40,633 nt of DNA from Gammaproteobacteria bacterium (GTDB lineage Bacteria > Pseudomonadota > Gammaproteobacteria > Steroidobacterales > Woeseiaceae): positions 1 to 40,633 of the forward strand of contig JAUHZT010000013.1 of the NCBI GenBank assembly GCA_030425905.1, read 5' to 3'. The translations under genes and the position numbers were made by a program. This document shows, in pieces, positions 8,780 through 18,652 of the stretch. How positions within the stretch are numbered: position 1 is the first letter of the stretch; each line of letters opens with the position of its first letter. Under the pieces are notes generated by a model. It had not been told where the DNA came from. It did no database searches and worked only from the letters and a program-made list of their open reading frames with translations.

Positions 8780-9846
8780 TGCTCAAACTATCGATTGCCC
8801 TGCTATGCGTTGTGACCGCGTGCGTCGGCTGTCAGCGCGATACGGCAAGCCCTGCGACGGCGGCGACACCTGCCGTCACCATCATGACGTTCAACGTACA
8901 AAACCTGTTTGACACCTACGACGACCCGGGCAAGGACGACAAGGCCTACCTGCCAATCGCGGCAAAACAGTCTGCAGCGCACATCGCGGAGTGCAACATG
9001 ATTGAGGTTGCGAGCTGGCGCGAGGAATGCCTTACGCAGGACTGGAATGAGTCGATTCTCGAGCACAAGCTCAAGGTGCTGGCCGATGCGATTCGGCAGG
9101 TTGACGGTGGTCCCGACATTATTGTTTTCCAGGAAGTCGAAAAAGCCGCACTGCTCGACCGCCTGAGCACTGAATTCCTGGCGGATTTTGCTTACGGACC
9201 CGCGATACTGCTTGAAGGTCAGGACCAGCGCGGCATCGACTCAGGGTTTCTGAGCCGCCTGCCATTAATTGGTGAAGCCCGGCTGCATCCGTCGCGTTTC
9301 CCCGAGTTCGCGGACCGCGAGGGCGACACGCGCGGTATTCTAGAGGCCACTTTTGAGCTACCGGATGGCTCCAGCCTGACAGGCTTCGCGGTCCATTTCC
9401 CGGCACCTTTTCATCCAGTGGCCATGCGCGAAGCGGCTTACCGGCAACTGGCGAGCCTGCGCCAGGCCCTGCCCGACGAGCAGCACGCGTTTGCGGCCGG
9501 CGACTTCAACACCGTGAGCACCGAGGTGGAAAGCACCGGCATTCTGGACCGACTCGCCCGTCCGTACTGGCAAATTGCCCACGAACTGGGTTGCGAGGGC
9601 TGCAAAGGCAGCTATTACTACGCGCCAGACGACAACTGGTCATACCTCGATATGATCTTCTGGTCGCCCGCGCGTGGCGAAAACGCAACATGGAAAATTA
9701 GCGCGGATTCGCTGCGAGTTTTGCACCAGACCGAGGCCCAGCGAACGGCCGACGGCACGCCGGCGCGCTTTTCACCTGGCGATCGCAGCGGCGTCTCGGA
9801 CCACTGGCCGCTCGCAATCACGATCGAACCGATAGAAAAACAATAA
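8779..9846 (+). CDS. Endonuclease/exonuclease/phosphatase (EEP) superfamily lipoprotein
   Basis: TFNVQNLFD, DIIVFQEVE, GDFNT and SDHWP motifs; N-terminal VTAC lipobox; start overlaps the preceding stop (TGATG). Confidence 0.88.
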   Translation: MLKLSIALLCVVTACVGCQRDTASPATAATPAVTIMTFNVQNLFDTYDDPGKDDKAYLPIAAKQSAAHIAECNMIEVASWREECLTQDWNESILEHKLKVLADAIRQVDGGPDIIVFQEVEKAALLDRLSTEFLADFAYGPAILLEGQDQRGIDSGFLSRLPLIGEARLHPSRFPEFADREGDTRGILEATFELPDGSSLTGFAVHFPAPFHPVAMREAAYRQLASLRQALPDEQHAFAAGDFNTVSTEVESTGILDRLARPYWQIAHELGCEGCKGSYYYAPDDNWSYLDMIFWSPARGENATWKISADSLRVLHQTEAQRTADGTPARFSPGDRSGVSDHWPLAITIEPIEKQ

Positions 9847-10054
9847 CTTGTAACATTGTCGTAAACTGTTTTCTGCCGCCGCAATGCAGTCGCGCGCAGG
9901 GATGCTTGAGCACGACTGCGAATTGGCCCACAAACCCTTATTGCGCAAGCATTTTCGCTGCGTTAGATTGAGCCGCACAACCGGCAAAACTTAGCCCTTC
10001 CAGCGCTCTGCGTCGGATATTCTGCTTTAAAAAAACCGAGAGCGAAATCAATCT

Positions 10055-10068
10055 GTCACATTCGTGAC
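10055..10068. promoter_or_regulatory. Inverted repeat GTCAC-ATTC-GTGAC upstream of TonB receptor 2
   Basis: Perfect 5-bp arms with a 4-bp spacer, 40 bp upstream of ATG 10108. Confidence 0.4.
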
Positions 10069-10107
10069 CTATTCTCTCGCTCCTTTACTAACCCCTGGGG
10101 ATCACAC

Positions 10108-13100
10108 ATGAAGATAACTAATCGATACCTCGGATCAGGCCTACGGACGTTCTTCAAGAACAGCATCAAAACCGCCACCCTGGCGCTGCTGTTTGCGATA
10201 CCTGTTGCGTCAAACGCACAGGAAACAACGTCTTCGATTCGTGGCAAGATCCTGGACCCGAACGGCAACCCGGTCGCTAGTGCCGCGGTTCTCGTCGAGG
10301 ACTTGCGCAGCGGCACGTCGCGCGGCTACACGTCGAACGACAACGGTCTGTTCCTTGCAACCCGCCTGCTTCCGGGCGGCCCGTACCGGGTCACCGTCAA
10401 CAGCACCAAGACCGTTGACGTACCACTTCTGAGTGTCGGTGATACCTACAACCTGATCGTCAATCTGCAGCAGCAATCGCAAATTGAAGAAATCGTGGCT
10501 ATCGGCCAGGCGGGCAGCATGGTTGAAGTTGCCGCCGGTCCTTCAGCGACGTTCTCGCTCGACGATCTCGAATCGGCGGTTGCCTTCAGCCGTGACATCT
10601 CTGACGTGTACGGCATCGATCCGCGCCTGATGATCGACAATGACGAAGACGGCTTTGGCGTCAACTGCGCGGGCAAGCACCCCCGCTTTAACAACATCAC
10701 GCTGGACGGCGTCAGCCAGTCGGACCGCTTCGGCCTCAACGAAAACGGCTATGCAACGGCCGTCGGCCAGCCCTTCCCGTACGACGCGCTTGAGCAGGTT
10801 GCTGTCGAACTCGCACCGTTTGACGTGACCTACGGCGGCTTCTCGGCCTGTAACATCAACGCTGTTACAAAGTCGGGCAGCAACGAATGGGAAGCCAAGG
10901 TCTTCTACGAGTATTCCAGCGACAGCCTGCGTGGCGACACGGTCGCTGACAGCAACGAAGATTTCGGCACGCCGTCTTACGACAAGACTTACCGCGGCTT
11001 CAACTTTGGCGGCCCGATCATCAAGGATCGCCTGTTCTTCTTCGCCGCCTATGAAGACTCTGAAACACCGCGCTTCATTGCCAAGGGCTATGCAGGTTCA
11101 GGCAATGGCGACGAGCGCCCCTGGTTGAGTCAGGCTGACTACGACCGGATCAACACGATCGCGCAGAATATCTACAGCTACGATCCAGGTGGTCAGCAAG
11201 GTGACGGCACGCAGGAAGACGAGAAATACCTCGTGCGCCTCGACTGGAATATCAACGACAATCACACTGCCTCTGTCATCTACAACTACTACGATGGCTT
11301 CCAGGCACGTGACTCGGACGGCGATGACAATGAATACGAATTCGCTAACCACGGCTACACCAAAGGTGCCGAGTTTACGACCTACACCGGCAAGCTGACC
11401 TCGCAGTGGACCGACACGTTCTCATCCGAGATTTTCTACAGCACCAGCGAAATGAACGACTCGCAGGTAACTGTCGGACCGAAAGACTTCGGTGAAATGC
11501 AGATCAATCTCGACAACAATATCGTGTACCTCGGCGCAGATGACTCGCGGCAGGCGAATGCCCTGAACAACGAGTCCGAGTACTTCAAGCTGTCAGGTAA
11601 CTGGCTCGTTGGCGACCACATCATCACCGCCGGCTACGACCGCGAAACGCTGGACATCTTCAATATCTTTGTGCAGCACTCCAACGGCGGCGAGTATCGT
11701 TTCTTCGATGATTCCGACGGCAATCCCGCTTTCTGTGCGGCGCTTGACGCCCAGGGTCGCTTCGATGACCCGGCCTGCGGTTTGTCCGGTATCGATCGCT
11801 TCGAACTGGGTCGTCCGAGCCGTCTGTATTACGGCAGTGGTGGCGGTACCAACAATCCCAACGATGCGGCAGCGCAGTTCAGCAACACGCTCGATGCCTT
11901 TTACATCCAGGATGAAATGTTCTTTGACCAGCTCGACCTGACTATTGTCGCCGGCCTGCGTTACGAGCGTTTCAGCACCGACGATGCGCCCGTCTACAAC
12001 GACGCATTTACGCAAGCCACAGGCTTTCGTAATGATGCAACGATTGACGGCGTCGACCTCCTGATGCCGCGCCTCGGTTTCACCTGGGGTGTTACCGACG
12101 ATATTACGATGCGTGGCGGTGTTGGCCTGTACTCGGGTGGCAATCCGAACGTCTGGATTTCCAACTCGTACAGCAACGACGGCCTGACCAACGCGCAGTT
12201 CCGTCGTGACGAAGACGACTATGGCGACATTACCGGCACCGATACGTTCACCGTATTGCCGGGCATGGCTGACTCGGTTCCGCTTAGCGACGGCAATCGC
12301 CCGGGCTACGATGTGCCGCAGATCCTCGTCGATGACGTACTCGGTGTCTCGCCTGCCGATGCCAACAACTCATTCCTCGCACTGATCGACCCAGATTTCG
12401 AACAGCCGCGTGAATGGAAAATGGCCCTCGGCGCAACCTGGGACATGCCCTGGTACGACATCACGGTCGATATCGACTACCTGCACTCTCGCGGTGGCAG
12501 CCCGGCCTACTATGTCGACGTAGCCGAAGAGATTGTGGGCATGACCACCGCCGGCACGCCGATCTATGACTACATCCCGGGTCTGCGTGATAACTACATG
12601 CTGACCAACTCGAACGAGAATCCGATTTCCAACAGTTTCTCGATCGTTGCCCAGAAGTCCTTCGAATGGGGTCTGGATGTACTCGTCGGCTATGCCTACA
12701 CGGATGCCGAAGATGTCAGCCCGATGACCTCCTCTACGGCTGGCTCTAACTTCGACAATACGGCGCTGCTGGACGTCAACAACCCGTTGGCAGGCACGTC
12801 AAACTACGTCGTTCCGAATCGCTTCACGCTGCGTCTCGACTACGAGCGTGCCTTCTTCGGCGATAACCTGACACGCTTCACGCTGTTCGGCTATTTCAAC
12901 GAAGGCCAGCCGCAGAGTTACGGCATGGCCAGTGGCGACCTCGAAGGCGACGGTTTCTTTGGCCGCCACCTGCTGTACGTGCCGACCGGACCGAGCGACC
13001 CGAACGTGGTCTTCGATGCCGGTTTCGACCAGGCGGCGTTTTTTGCCTGGGTTAGCGACGAAGGCCTGAGCCCTGGCTTCACCGAACGCAACCAGCGTCA

Positions 13101-13392
13101 TGCAGACTGGTCAACGCGCTTTGACCTGCGCATCAGCCAGGAAATCCCGCTACCGGTTGGCCTGCGTGGCCGCCTGTACGTCAAGGTCGCCAACCTCGGC
13201 AACCTGCTCAACGACGACTGGGGCAAGATCACGGACTCTGTGTTCTTCACCCCGATATTTGTCGATGCTGACGTCAACGGCGCTGGCCAGTTCGTGTTCA
13301 ACGATTTCGACAGGGTTGATATGGAACGGACCATTAACAACAGCAGCCTGTGGGAAGCGCGTATCGGATTTGATGTCCGGTTCGGAGACTAA
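10108..13392 (+). CDS. TonB-dependent receptor with N-terminal carboxypeptidase-regulatory-like domain (Oar-like)
   Basis: 1094 aa; signal peptide; SSIRGKILDPNGNPVASAAVLVEDLRSGTSRGYTSNDNGLF (CarbopepD_reg-like), then a beta-barrel with repeated aromatic/Asp-rich strands. Confidence 0.9.
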   Translation: MKITNRYLGSGLRTFFKNSIKTATLALLFAIPVASNAQETTSSIRGKILDPNGNPVASAAVLVEDLRSGTSRGYTSNDNGLFLATRLLPGGPYRVTVNSTKTVDVPLLSVGDTYNLIVNLQQQSQIEEIVAIGQAGSMVEVAAGPSATFSLDDLESAVAFSRDISDVYGIDPRLMIDNDEDGFGVNCAGKHPRFNNITLDGVSQSDRFGLNENGYATAVGQPFPYDALEQVAVELAPFDVTYGGFSACNINAVTKSGSNEWEAKVFYEYSSDSLRGDTVADSNEDFGTPSYDKTYRGFNFGGPIIKDRLFFFAAYEDSETPRFIAKGYAGSGNGDERPWLSQADYDRINTIAQNIYSYDPGGQQGDGTQEDEKYLVRLDWNINDNHTASVIYNYYDGFQARDSDGDDNEYEFANHGYTKGAEFTTYTGKLTSQWTDTFSSEIFYSTSEMNDSQVTVGPKDFGEMQINLDNNIVYLGADDSRQANALNNESEYFKLSGNWLVGDHIITAGYDRETLDIFNIFVQHSNGGEYRFFDDSDGNPAFCAALDAQGRFDDPACGLSGIDRFELGRPSRLYYGSGGGTNNPNDAAAQFSNTLDAFYIQDEMFFDQLDLTIVAGLRYERFSTDDAPVYNDAFTQATGFRNDATIDGVDLLMPRLGFTWGVTDDITMRGGVGLYSGGNPNVWISNSYSNDGLTNAQFRRDEDDYGDITGTDTFTVLPGMADSVPLSDGNRPGYDVPQILVDDVLGVSPADANNSFLALIDPDFEQPREWKMALGATWDMPWYDITVDIDYLHSRGGSPAYYVDVAEEIVGMTTAGTPIYDYIPGLRDNYMLTNSNENPISNSFSIVAQKSFEWGLDVLVGYAYTDAEDVSPMTSSTAGSNFDNTALLDVNNPLAGTSNYVVPNRFTLRLDYERAFFGDNLTRFTLFGYFNEGQPQSYGMASGDLEGDGFFGRHLLYVPTGPSDPNVVFDAGFDQAAFFAWVSDEGLSPGFTERNQRHADWSTRFDLRISQEIPLPVGLRGRLYVKVANLGNLLNDDWGKITDSVFFTPIFVDADVNGAGQFVFNDFDRVDMERTINNSSLWEARIGFDVRFGD

Positions 13393-13424
13393 ACCAGCAG
13401 CACTTTGCTGATAAAGCACGACCT

Positions 13425-13457
13425 GAAGCGGCACTCATTTGAGTGCCGCTTTTTTTT
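13425..13457. terminator. Bidirectional intrinsic terminator between convergent genes
   Basis: aagcggcactca-tt-tgagtgccgctt stem followed by a T run; lies between TonB receptor 2 and the 5'-nucleotidase. Confidence 0.85.
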
Positions 13458-13462
13458 ATGCC

Positions 13463-15088
13463 CTAGTCGGGCCAGCAAATCCCGTCCGGGGAACCAAGAA
13501 TCACGATGCGCGGGTTGGCCGGATCAACGGCAACGCCAACCTTTTCACCGCGTGACTGTGCGGCCATGATCGCGTCCAGCACGAGGTACTTGAGCTCCGA
13601 TGCCGGACGCGATGCAACAATGTGTTCCGGGAACACATAGCCGTCGCCGCCACCGTAAACGAAATCACTGACCACCAGAGAGTAGTCCCGGTCAGGGTCG
13701 ATTTCCTGCCATCCTTCTGCCGCGGGCACCTGCAGGCTTACGATCCGTTCGAACTCGGGGCGACTGCGATCCACGCATACGCGAAAGCCCGAAACCTGGG
13801 GGAAATACCCCTGGCTCGGCGCAAACCCCCGGTATCCGGCTTCAAGCAATTCCCGGAACTCGGCACCGCTGATCTGAAGGTGTCGCAGGTAGGAGGAAAA
13901 ACCGAAAGTTCGACCAATGTCTTCGAAGCGAATATCGCCTACCACGTAATCGTCAAGCCGCAAGGTACCGCTATTGAGAAACGCGAGATCGGCCGCAGGC
14001 TCGCCGAAGGCCCTGCGCATCTGGTCAACGATAAAGTTGCCCCAGCTCGATTCGCGCTCGCGAATCGATACCTCGCGAGCATCCATCGGCAATGCCGCTT
14101 CGCCTACGCGTGCGGTTATGAAAGGAAACTTCTCGAGCATCCGGCTGCGCCACTTGCCGGCCAGCAGGTCATAGTCAGCATCGCTTGCGACAGACTCATC
14201 CAGCGCAAGTGGTCTTAGCTGCGATAACTGCAGCTCGCCTTGCTCATCGACATCGATATCGATGCGCCAGATCGTTCTCGCATTCGATGCACCCTTTGCA
14301 ATCGCCGCGCTGTTCGCTGTTTCGGCGATAAACTCCGGCTCGTGCTCGTGCCCGCCAACAATGAGACGGAACGTCGGATGTTGCGCTTTGAGTGCCGCAA
14401 TCTCCTTGTCTTCCCACAGGTGCAGGTGCGTTAGCCCTATTATCAGGTCGGCACCCTTTTGTTCCAGCTCGCCAATGACTCGCTCGGCAACGCGTTTGTA
14501 GTCACCGTCGACTGACAGGTAGTCCCTGTCATTGCCACCATCATCCGGGTGCATCGTTAACGACAGGACGCCAATCTTCTTGCCCGCGTAATCCAGCATG
14601 TAGCGGCTGTGAAGCGCGTCATCCACGTCGGCAGCACCTGTCGAGAAACGATAGTTGTCACCCAGCCAGTCGAACTTCGACGCCCGTACCGCGTCGATCA
14701 AATGCTGGGGATTACGACTGTCGGTTTCATGGTTGCCGATAACGACGAGCATCGGGGCGAGATCATGCATGAAATTCATTGCATCTATCATCTGCAGCCC
14801 GTCCCAGAGCTGGCTTTCGAGCGATGGGTACAGGAAGTCGCCTGCGTGCAGCACGCGCGGCTCCCGCCCGTCGGCCCGCGCTTCGCGTAACAGGGTGGTG
14901 ACGCGCCCGAAGCCGCCCTTGGCACCGTCCTCTACGGCGTCGATCCGGTAGGTATCGTTCAGGTGGAAGAAGCTCAGACCGCCACTCTCGGTGGTTACTG
15001 TGCGCTCGGCGAGCGGAGCGCAGGCTACAGCCAGTAACGCCACCCCGCTAACCAGAATTGTGCGAAAGACCTTAATTGCCAAGCTCAT
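13463..15088 (-). CDS. 5'-nucleotidase/metallophosphatase (UshA-like) lipoprotein
   Basis: Start MSLAIKVFRTILVSGVALLAVAC (lipobox); FFHLNDTYRID, HAGDF, VIGNHE, GGHEHE; C-terminal 5_nucleotid_C-like region. Confidence 0.9.
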   Translation of the reverse strand: MSLAIKVFRTILVSGVALLAVACAPLAERTVTTESGGLSFFHLNDTYRIDAVEDGAKGGFGRVTTLLREARADGREPRVLHAGDFLYPSLESQLWDGLQMIDAMNFMHDLAPMLVVIGNHETDSRNPQHLIDAVRASKFDWLGDNYRFSTGAADVDDALHSRYMLDYAGKKIGVLSLTMHPDDGGNDRDYLSVDGDYKRVAERVIGELEQKGADLIIGLTHLHLWEDKEIAALKAQHPTFRLIVGGHEHEPEFIAETANSAAIAKGASNARTIWRIDIDVDEQGELQLSQLRPLALDESVASDADYDLLAGKWRSRMLEKFPFITARVGEAALPMDAREVSIRERESSWGNFIVDQMRRAFGEPAADLAFLNSGTLRLDDYVVGDIRFEDIGRTFGFSSYLRHLQISGAEFRELLEAGYRGFAPSQGYFPQVSGFRVCVDRSRPEFERIVSLQVPAAEGWQEIDPDRDYSLVVSDFVYGGGDGYVFPEHIVASRPASELKYLVLDAIMAAQSRGEKVGVAVDPANPRIVILGSPDGICWPD

Positions 15089-15151
15089 TGATGTGCCTCG
15101 ATTTCGTCTGCATACGTGCCCAATAAGTGCATGCCATGCTAACCTGTTGCC

Positions 15152-16006
15152 ATGATCAAAAACAAAGCAGGCGCGCCACTGCTTGCCATTGCCAGCAGCC
15201 TTTTGCTGGCCGCATGCGCCACTCACAATGCAAGCGTTGAACCGTTAGCAGCCGGTACCAGCGGGAATGCCGATGAATCCGGGCGACCCGGCATGGACCT
15301 GGGCTTGTTCTGGGTGAAGCACGGCGCCGAATACCGCGCGCTCACCCGGCAAACCTACAAGACGGCAACACGCGCACTGCCCGGCTTTATCGCAGATAAG
15401 AGCTGGAGTGCCCTGCCCGAGCAGCAGGATGCCGCCGATTTGCCGCCTGCTGTTATTCTCGATGTGGATGAGACAGTAGTCAGCAATATAGATTTCCAGA
15501 TGAGTTTTGAACCGCCGTTCGAAAACTGGAAGCTCGATGAATTCTCAAGGAACAATCCTGCAACGCCGATCGACGGTGTCAAAGACTTTGTCGCGGCGGC
15601 CCGTGCGCTCGGCGTTGAAGTGTTCTTCGTAACCAACCGGCCCTGTGAGCCGCGTGCCGGCGATCCCGACCCCTGCCCGCAACGGCGCACGACCATTGAT
15701 GACATCGCGGAAACAGGTATCGCGACGGACGCCGAGCATGTCTTTCTCTCGGAAGAGCGCGGCTGGACCCGGGAGAAACTGACGCGGCGTCTGCACGTCG
15801 CGAAAACGCACCGCATCCTCATGCTGATTGGCGACGATTACGGTGACTTTGTACCATGTGTGCGCGACAAGGCCGTTGCACCCTGCACCAGGGCCGCGAC
15901 GCGCGAAAGCCGCGTCGCCGCGCTCGATGAGTTCGACGAGTACTGGGGCAATGGCTGGTACATCTTGCCAAACCCGATGCACGGTTCCTGGACCGCTTTT
16001 GACTGA
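15152..16006 (+). CDS. HAD-superfamily acid phosphatase/5'-nucleotidase lipoprotein, e(P4)-like
   Basis: Lipobox LLAAC; PPAVILDVDETVVSN (DxDxT), VFFVTNR, LMLIGDDYGDF. Confidence 0.87.
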   Translation: MIKNKAGAPLLAIASSLLLAACATHNASVEPLAAGTSGNADESGRPGMDLGLFWVKHGAEYRALTRQTYKTATRALPGFIADKSWSALPEQQDAADLPPAVILDVDETVVSNIDFQMSFEPPFENWKLDEFSRNNPATPIDGVKDFVAAARALGVEVFFVTNRPCEPRAGDPDPCPQRRTTIDDIAETGIATDAEHVFLSEERGWTREKLTRRLHVAKTHRILMLIGDDYGDFVPCVRDKAVAPCTRAATRESRVAALDEFDEYWGNGWYILPNPMHGSWTAFD

Positions 16007-16014
16007 GGCGCCCG

Positions 16015-16425
16015 GTGGCAATGACTAACACGACGACAGATCAGCAACTGGCCGCCCGGGCACTCGCCGTGCGCAAAAGCGCCTACGGCCACTATTCAGG
16101 CTTTAAGGTCGGTGCGGCCTTGCTTGATGACAAGGGCCATGTACATGTCGGCTGTAATGTCGAGAATGCGGCCTACCCCCAAGGCAGTTGTGCTGAAACC
16201 GGTGCGATCGCCGCCATGGTTGCGGCTGGCGGGAAACGGATTCGAACCATTGCCGTAGCCGGAGGACGTGAGCAGGTCAGTACCTGCACACCGTGCGGCG
16301 GTTGTCGGCAGCGTATCAGCGAGTTCGCCGATACCAACACCCGCATCCTCGTTCTGAACGATGCCGATAGCTGGCAGTCTTTCTCTATCCAGGACCTGTT
16401 GCCCGCGTCATTCAAGCTCGACTGA
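16015..16425 (+). CDS. cdd: Cytidine deaminase
   Basis: 136 aa; NVENAAYPQGSCAETGAI and CTPCGGCRQRISEF zinc motifs; GTG or internal ATG (16021) start. Confidence 0.93.
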   Translation: MAMTNTTTDQQLAARALAVRKSAYGHYSGFKVGAALLDDKGHVHVGCNVENAAYPQGSCAETGAIAAMVAAGGKRIRTIAVAGGREQVSTCTPCGGCRQRISEFADTNTRILVLNDADSWQSFSIQDLLPASFKLD

Positions 16426-17284
16426 ATGAAGCCGCCGTGGCGGTGAGAAATCGCTCGAGCGTTACCCGGTCCGGCATCGAAGGCTGTGCTCCCCTGCCGG
16501 TCGCCGCAATCGATCCGGCTGCACAGGCGAACTCCAGCGCGCGCTGCGGCGGCATGCCTTCAACCAGTGCCACGGTAAGCGCAGCGGTGAAGGCATCACC
16601 GGCCCCCGTCGTATCAACGACCTCAACCACCGGTGCGCGTGTTTCTGCAACCATGCGGCCGTGGTCGGTCAGTCTCGCGCCGGCTGCACCGTACGTGGTC
16701 GCCACGAGTCCGCGCCCGAGATCAAGACGATCGCCATACCAGTCCGACTCGGTTTGATTGACGATCAACAGGTCGGCGACGGCGAATAGCTCGTCATCGA
16801 CCTCGCGGGCGGGCGCCAGGTTGATACACACGAGTCCGTGAAAATGTGCGGCGGCAGCAAGAATGGTGCTTGCGGGCACTTCCAGTTGGCAGATCAGTGC
16901 ATCGGCCGCAGGCGGCGGGAGGCGTTCCGGTACCAGGCTCGCATTTGCACCCGGCGCGACCACGATGTGGTTCTCTCCCGATGACGCCACACAAATCATG
17001 GCCACGCCGGTCGGCAATGTTGGGTGCACTGCGCAGTAGCTCAGGTCCACGCCGGCATCGCGCAAAAAGGCCAGCGCTTCTTCAGCAATGGCATCCTGGC
17101 CGACCGCAGCGATGAGGATGACGTTGGCGCCAAGACGGCGCGCCGCAAGCGCCTGGTTCGCACCCTTGCCGCCCGGGAAACGCGCCATCGTCGCGCCGGT
17201 TACCGTTTCGCCCGGCAGTGGCAGACGCTCTACCGACGCGGACAAGTCCAGGTTGACCGAGCCCACGACCACGATATTGGTCAC
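16412..17284 (-). CDS. rbsK: Ribokinase / PfkB-family pentose kinase
   Basis: GSVNLDLSASVERLPLPGETV, FPGGKGANQA and DTTGAGDAFTAAL motifs. Confidence 0.85.
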   Translation of the reverse strand: MTNIVVVGSVNLDLSASVERLPLPGETVTGATMARFPGGKGANQALAARRLGANVILIAAVGQDAIAEEALAFLRDAGVDLSYCAVHPTLPTGVAMICVASSGENHIVVAPGANASLVPERLPPPAADALICQLEVPASTILAAAAHFHGLVCINLAPAREVDDELFAVADLLIVNQTESDWYGDRLDLGRGLVATTYGAAGARLTDHGRMVAETRAPVVEVVDTTGAGDAFTAALTVALVEGMPPQRALEFACAAGSIAATGRGAQPSMPDRVTLERFLTATAASFSRA

Positions 17285-17350
17285 GCGGCGGTCCCTCCGC
17301 GACCGGCTGCATAGCTCGCAAACAACAATTCCAGTACGCCCATTAACAAC

Positions 17351-18571
17351 TCAAAACGTTAGCAGCAGCCCGGCCAGCGCGGCGCTCATCAAGTTGGACA
17401 ATGAGCCGGCCGCGACGGCGCGCAGGCCGAAACGTGCGATCAGTTCGCGCTTTTCAGGCACCAGCACACCGAGGCCACCCAGCAGAATGGCAATCGACGA
17501 CAGGTTGGCGAAACCGCACAGGGAGAATGTCACGATCGCCCGCGTGCGTTCGCTTGCGGCACCCAGATAGTCGTTCAGATGCGAGAAGGCGACGATTTCG
17601 TTGAGCACCAGCTTTTCGCCAAACAAGGCACCCGCGGCCTGCGCTTCAGCCCAGGGAATGCTCAGCATGTACATCACGGGTGCGAAAACCCAGCCAAAGA
17701 TCATTTGCAGGGTGAGCTCATAGCCGAACCAGCCGGCAATAACCCCGACCAGGCCATTGAACATGGCAATCAGCGCCACGAATGCGATCAGCATGGCGCC
17801 AATATTGACGGCCAGCTTGAGCCCGTCGCCAGCACCGACAGCGGCAGCCAGTATAACGTTCTCATGCTGGCTGGGTTCCATCTGCAGGCGTTCCTGACCG
17901 CGTGTGTCGCCAGCTTCGTCAGGCATCAGCATTTTCGCCATCAGCAAGCCACCCGGCGCCGCCATGAAACTTGCCGCCAGCAGGTATTTGAGCTCTGCGC
18001 CCATGAGCATGTAAGCGGCGAGAACCGTTCCCGCGACCGAGGCCAGGCCCGACACCATGACGGCAAACATCTGCGGCTCCGTCAAGCCGCGCAGGTACGG
18101 CCGCACCACTAGCGGTGCCTCCGTCTGCCCAACGAAGATATTGGCCGCCGCATTCATCGACTCGACACCACCCGTGCCAATTATCCGGTGCAAGGTGCCG
18201 CCGACAATACGCACGACCCACTCCATGATGCGCAAGTGGTAAAGCACCGACATCAGGGCCGAGAAGAAAATAATTATCGGCAGGACATTGACCGCAAAGC
18301 TGAAACCGATAACTTCAACGTTTGCGAGCGGCCCGAACACCATGTCGATGCCCACCTGCGAATAATTCACCACGGCGAGCACACCCATGCTGAGCCAGTT
18401 GATCGTTTCACGGCCCCAGCTTGAATACAGGACGAATACTGCAAGCAATACCTGCAGGGCAAACGCAGCACCGACCACCCGCAGGTTGATCGCGCGCCGG
18501 TTGGTTGAGAACATCGCCGCTACAACGAGAATCAGCGCGATCCCCGCAAGTCCAATAAGCTTGGCCTGCAT
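17351..18571 (-). CDS. nupC: NupC/CNT concentrative nucleoside transporter 1
   Basis: [38 protein letters not shown] and [15 protein letters not shown] motifs. Confidence 0.93.
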   Translation of the reverse strand: MQAKLIGLAGIALILVVAAMFSTNRRAINLRVVGAAFALQVLLAVFVLYSSWGRETINWLSMGVLAVVNYSQVGIDMVFGPLANVEVIGFSFAVNVLPIIIFFSALMSVLYHLRIMEWVVRIVGGTLHRIIGTGGVESMNAAANIFVGQTEAPLVVRPYLRGLTEPQMFAVMVSGLASVAGTVLAAYMLMGAELKYLLAASFMAAPGGLLMAKMLMPDEAGDTRGQERLQMEPSQHENVILAAAVGAGDGLKLAVNIGAMLIAFVALIAMFNGLVGVIAGWFGYELTLQMIFGWVFAPVMYMLSIPWAEAQAAGALFGEKLVLNEIVAFSHLNDYLGAASERTRAIVTFSLCGFANLSSIAILLGGLGVLVPEKRELIARFGLRAVAAGSLSNLMSAALAGLLLTF

Positions 18572-18652
18572 GTTTTCCCCTTTTTCAGAACCTGACGGTC
18601 AACATCGTTATTGTTGTGCGCTTACGCAGACAGGATACCGCAATCCGGCGCC

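Noticed and set aside
18572-18652. Riboswitch or operator between deoA and nupC1
   Set aside because: Only weak 4-5 bp inverted segments; no recognisable purine or other riboswitch architecture.
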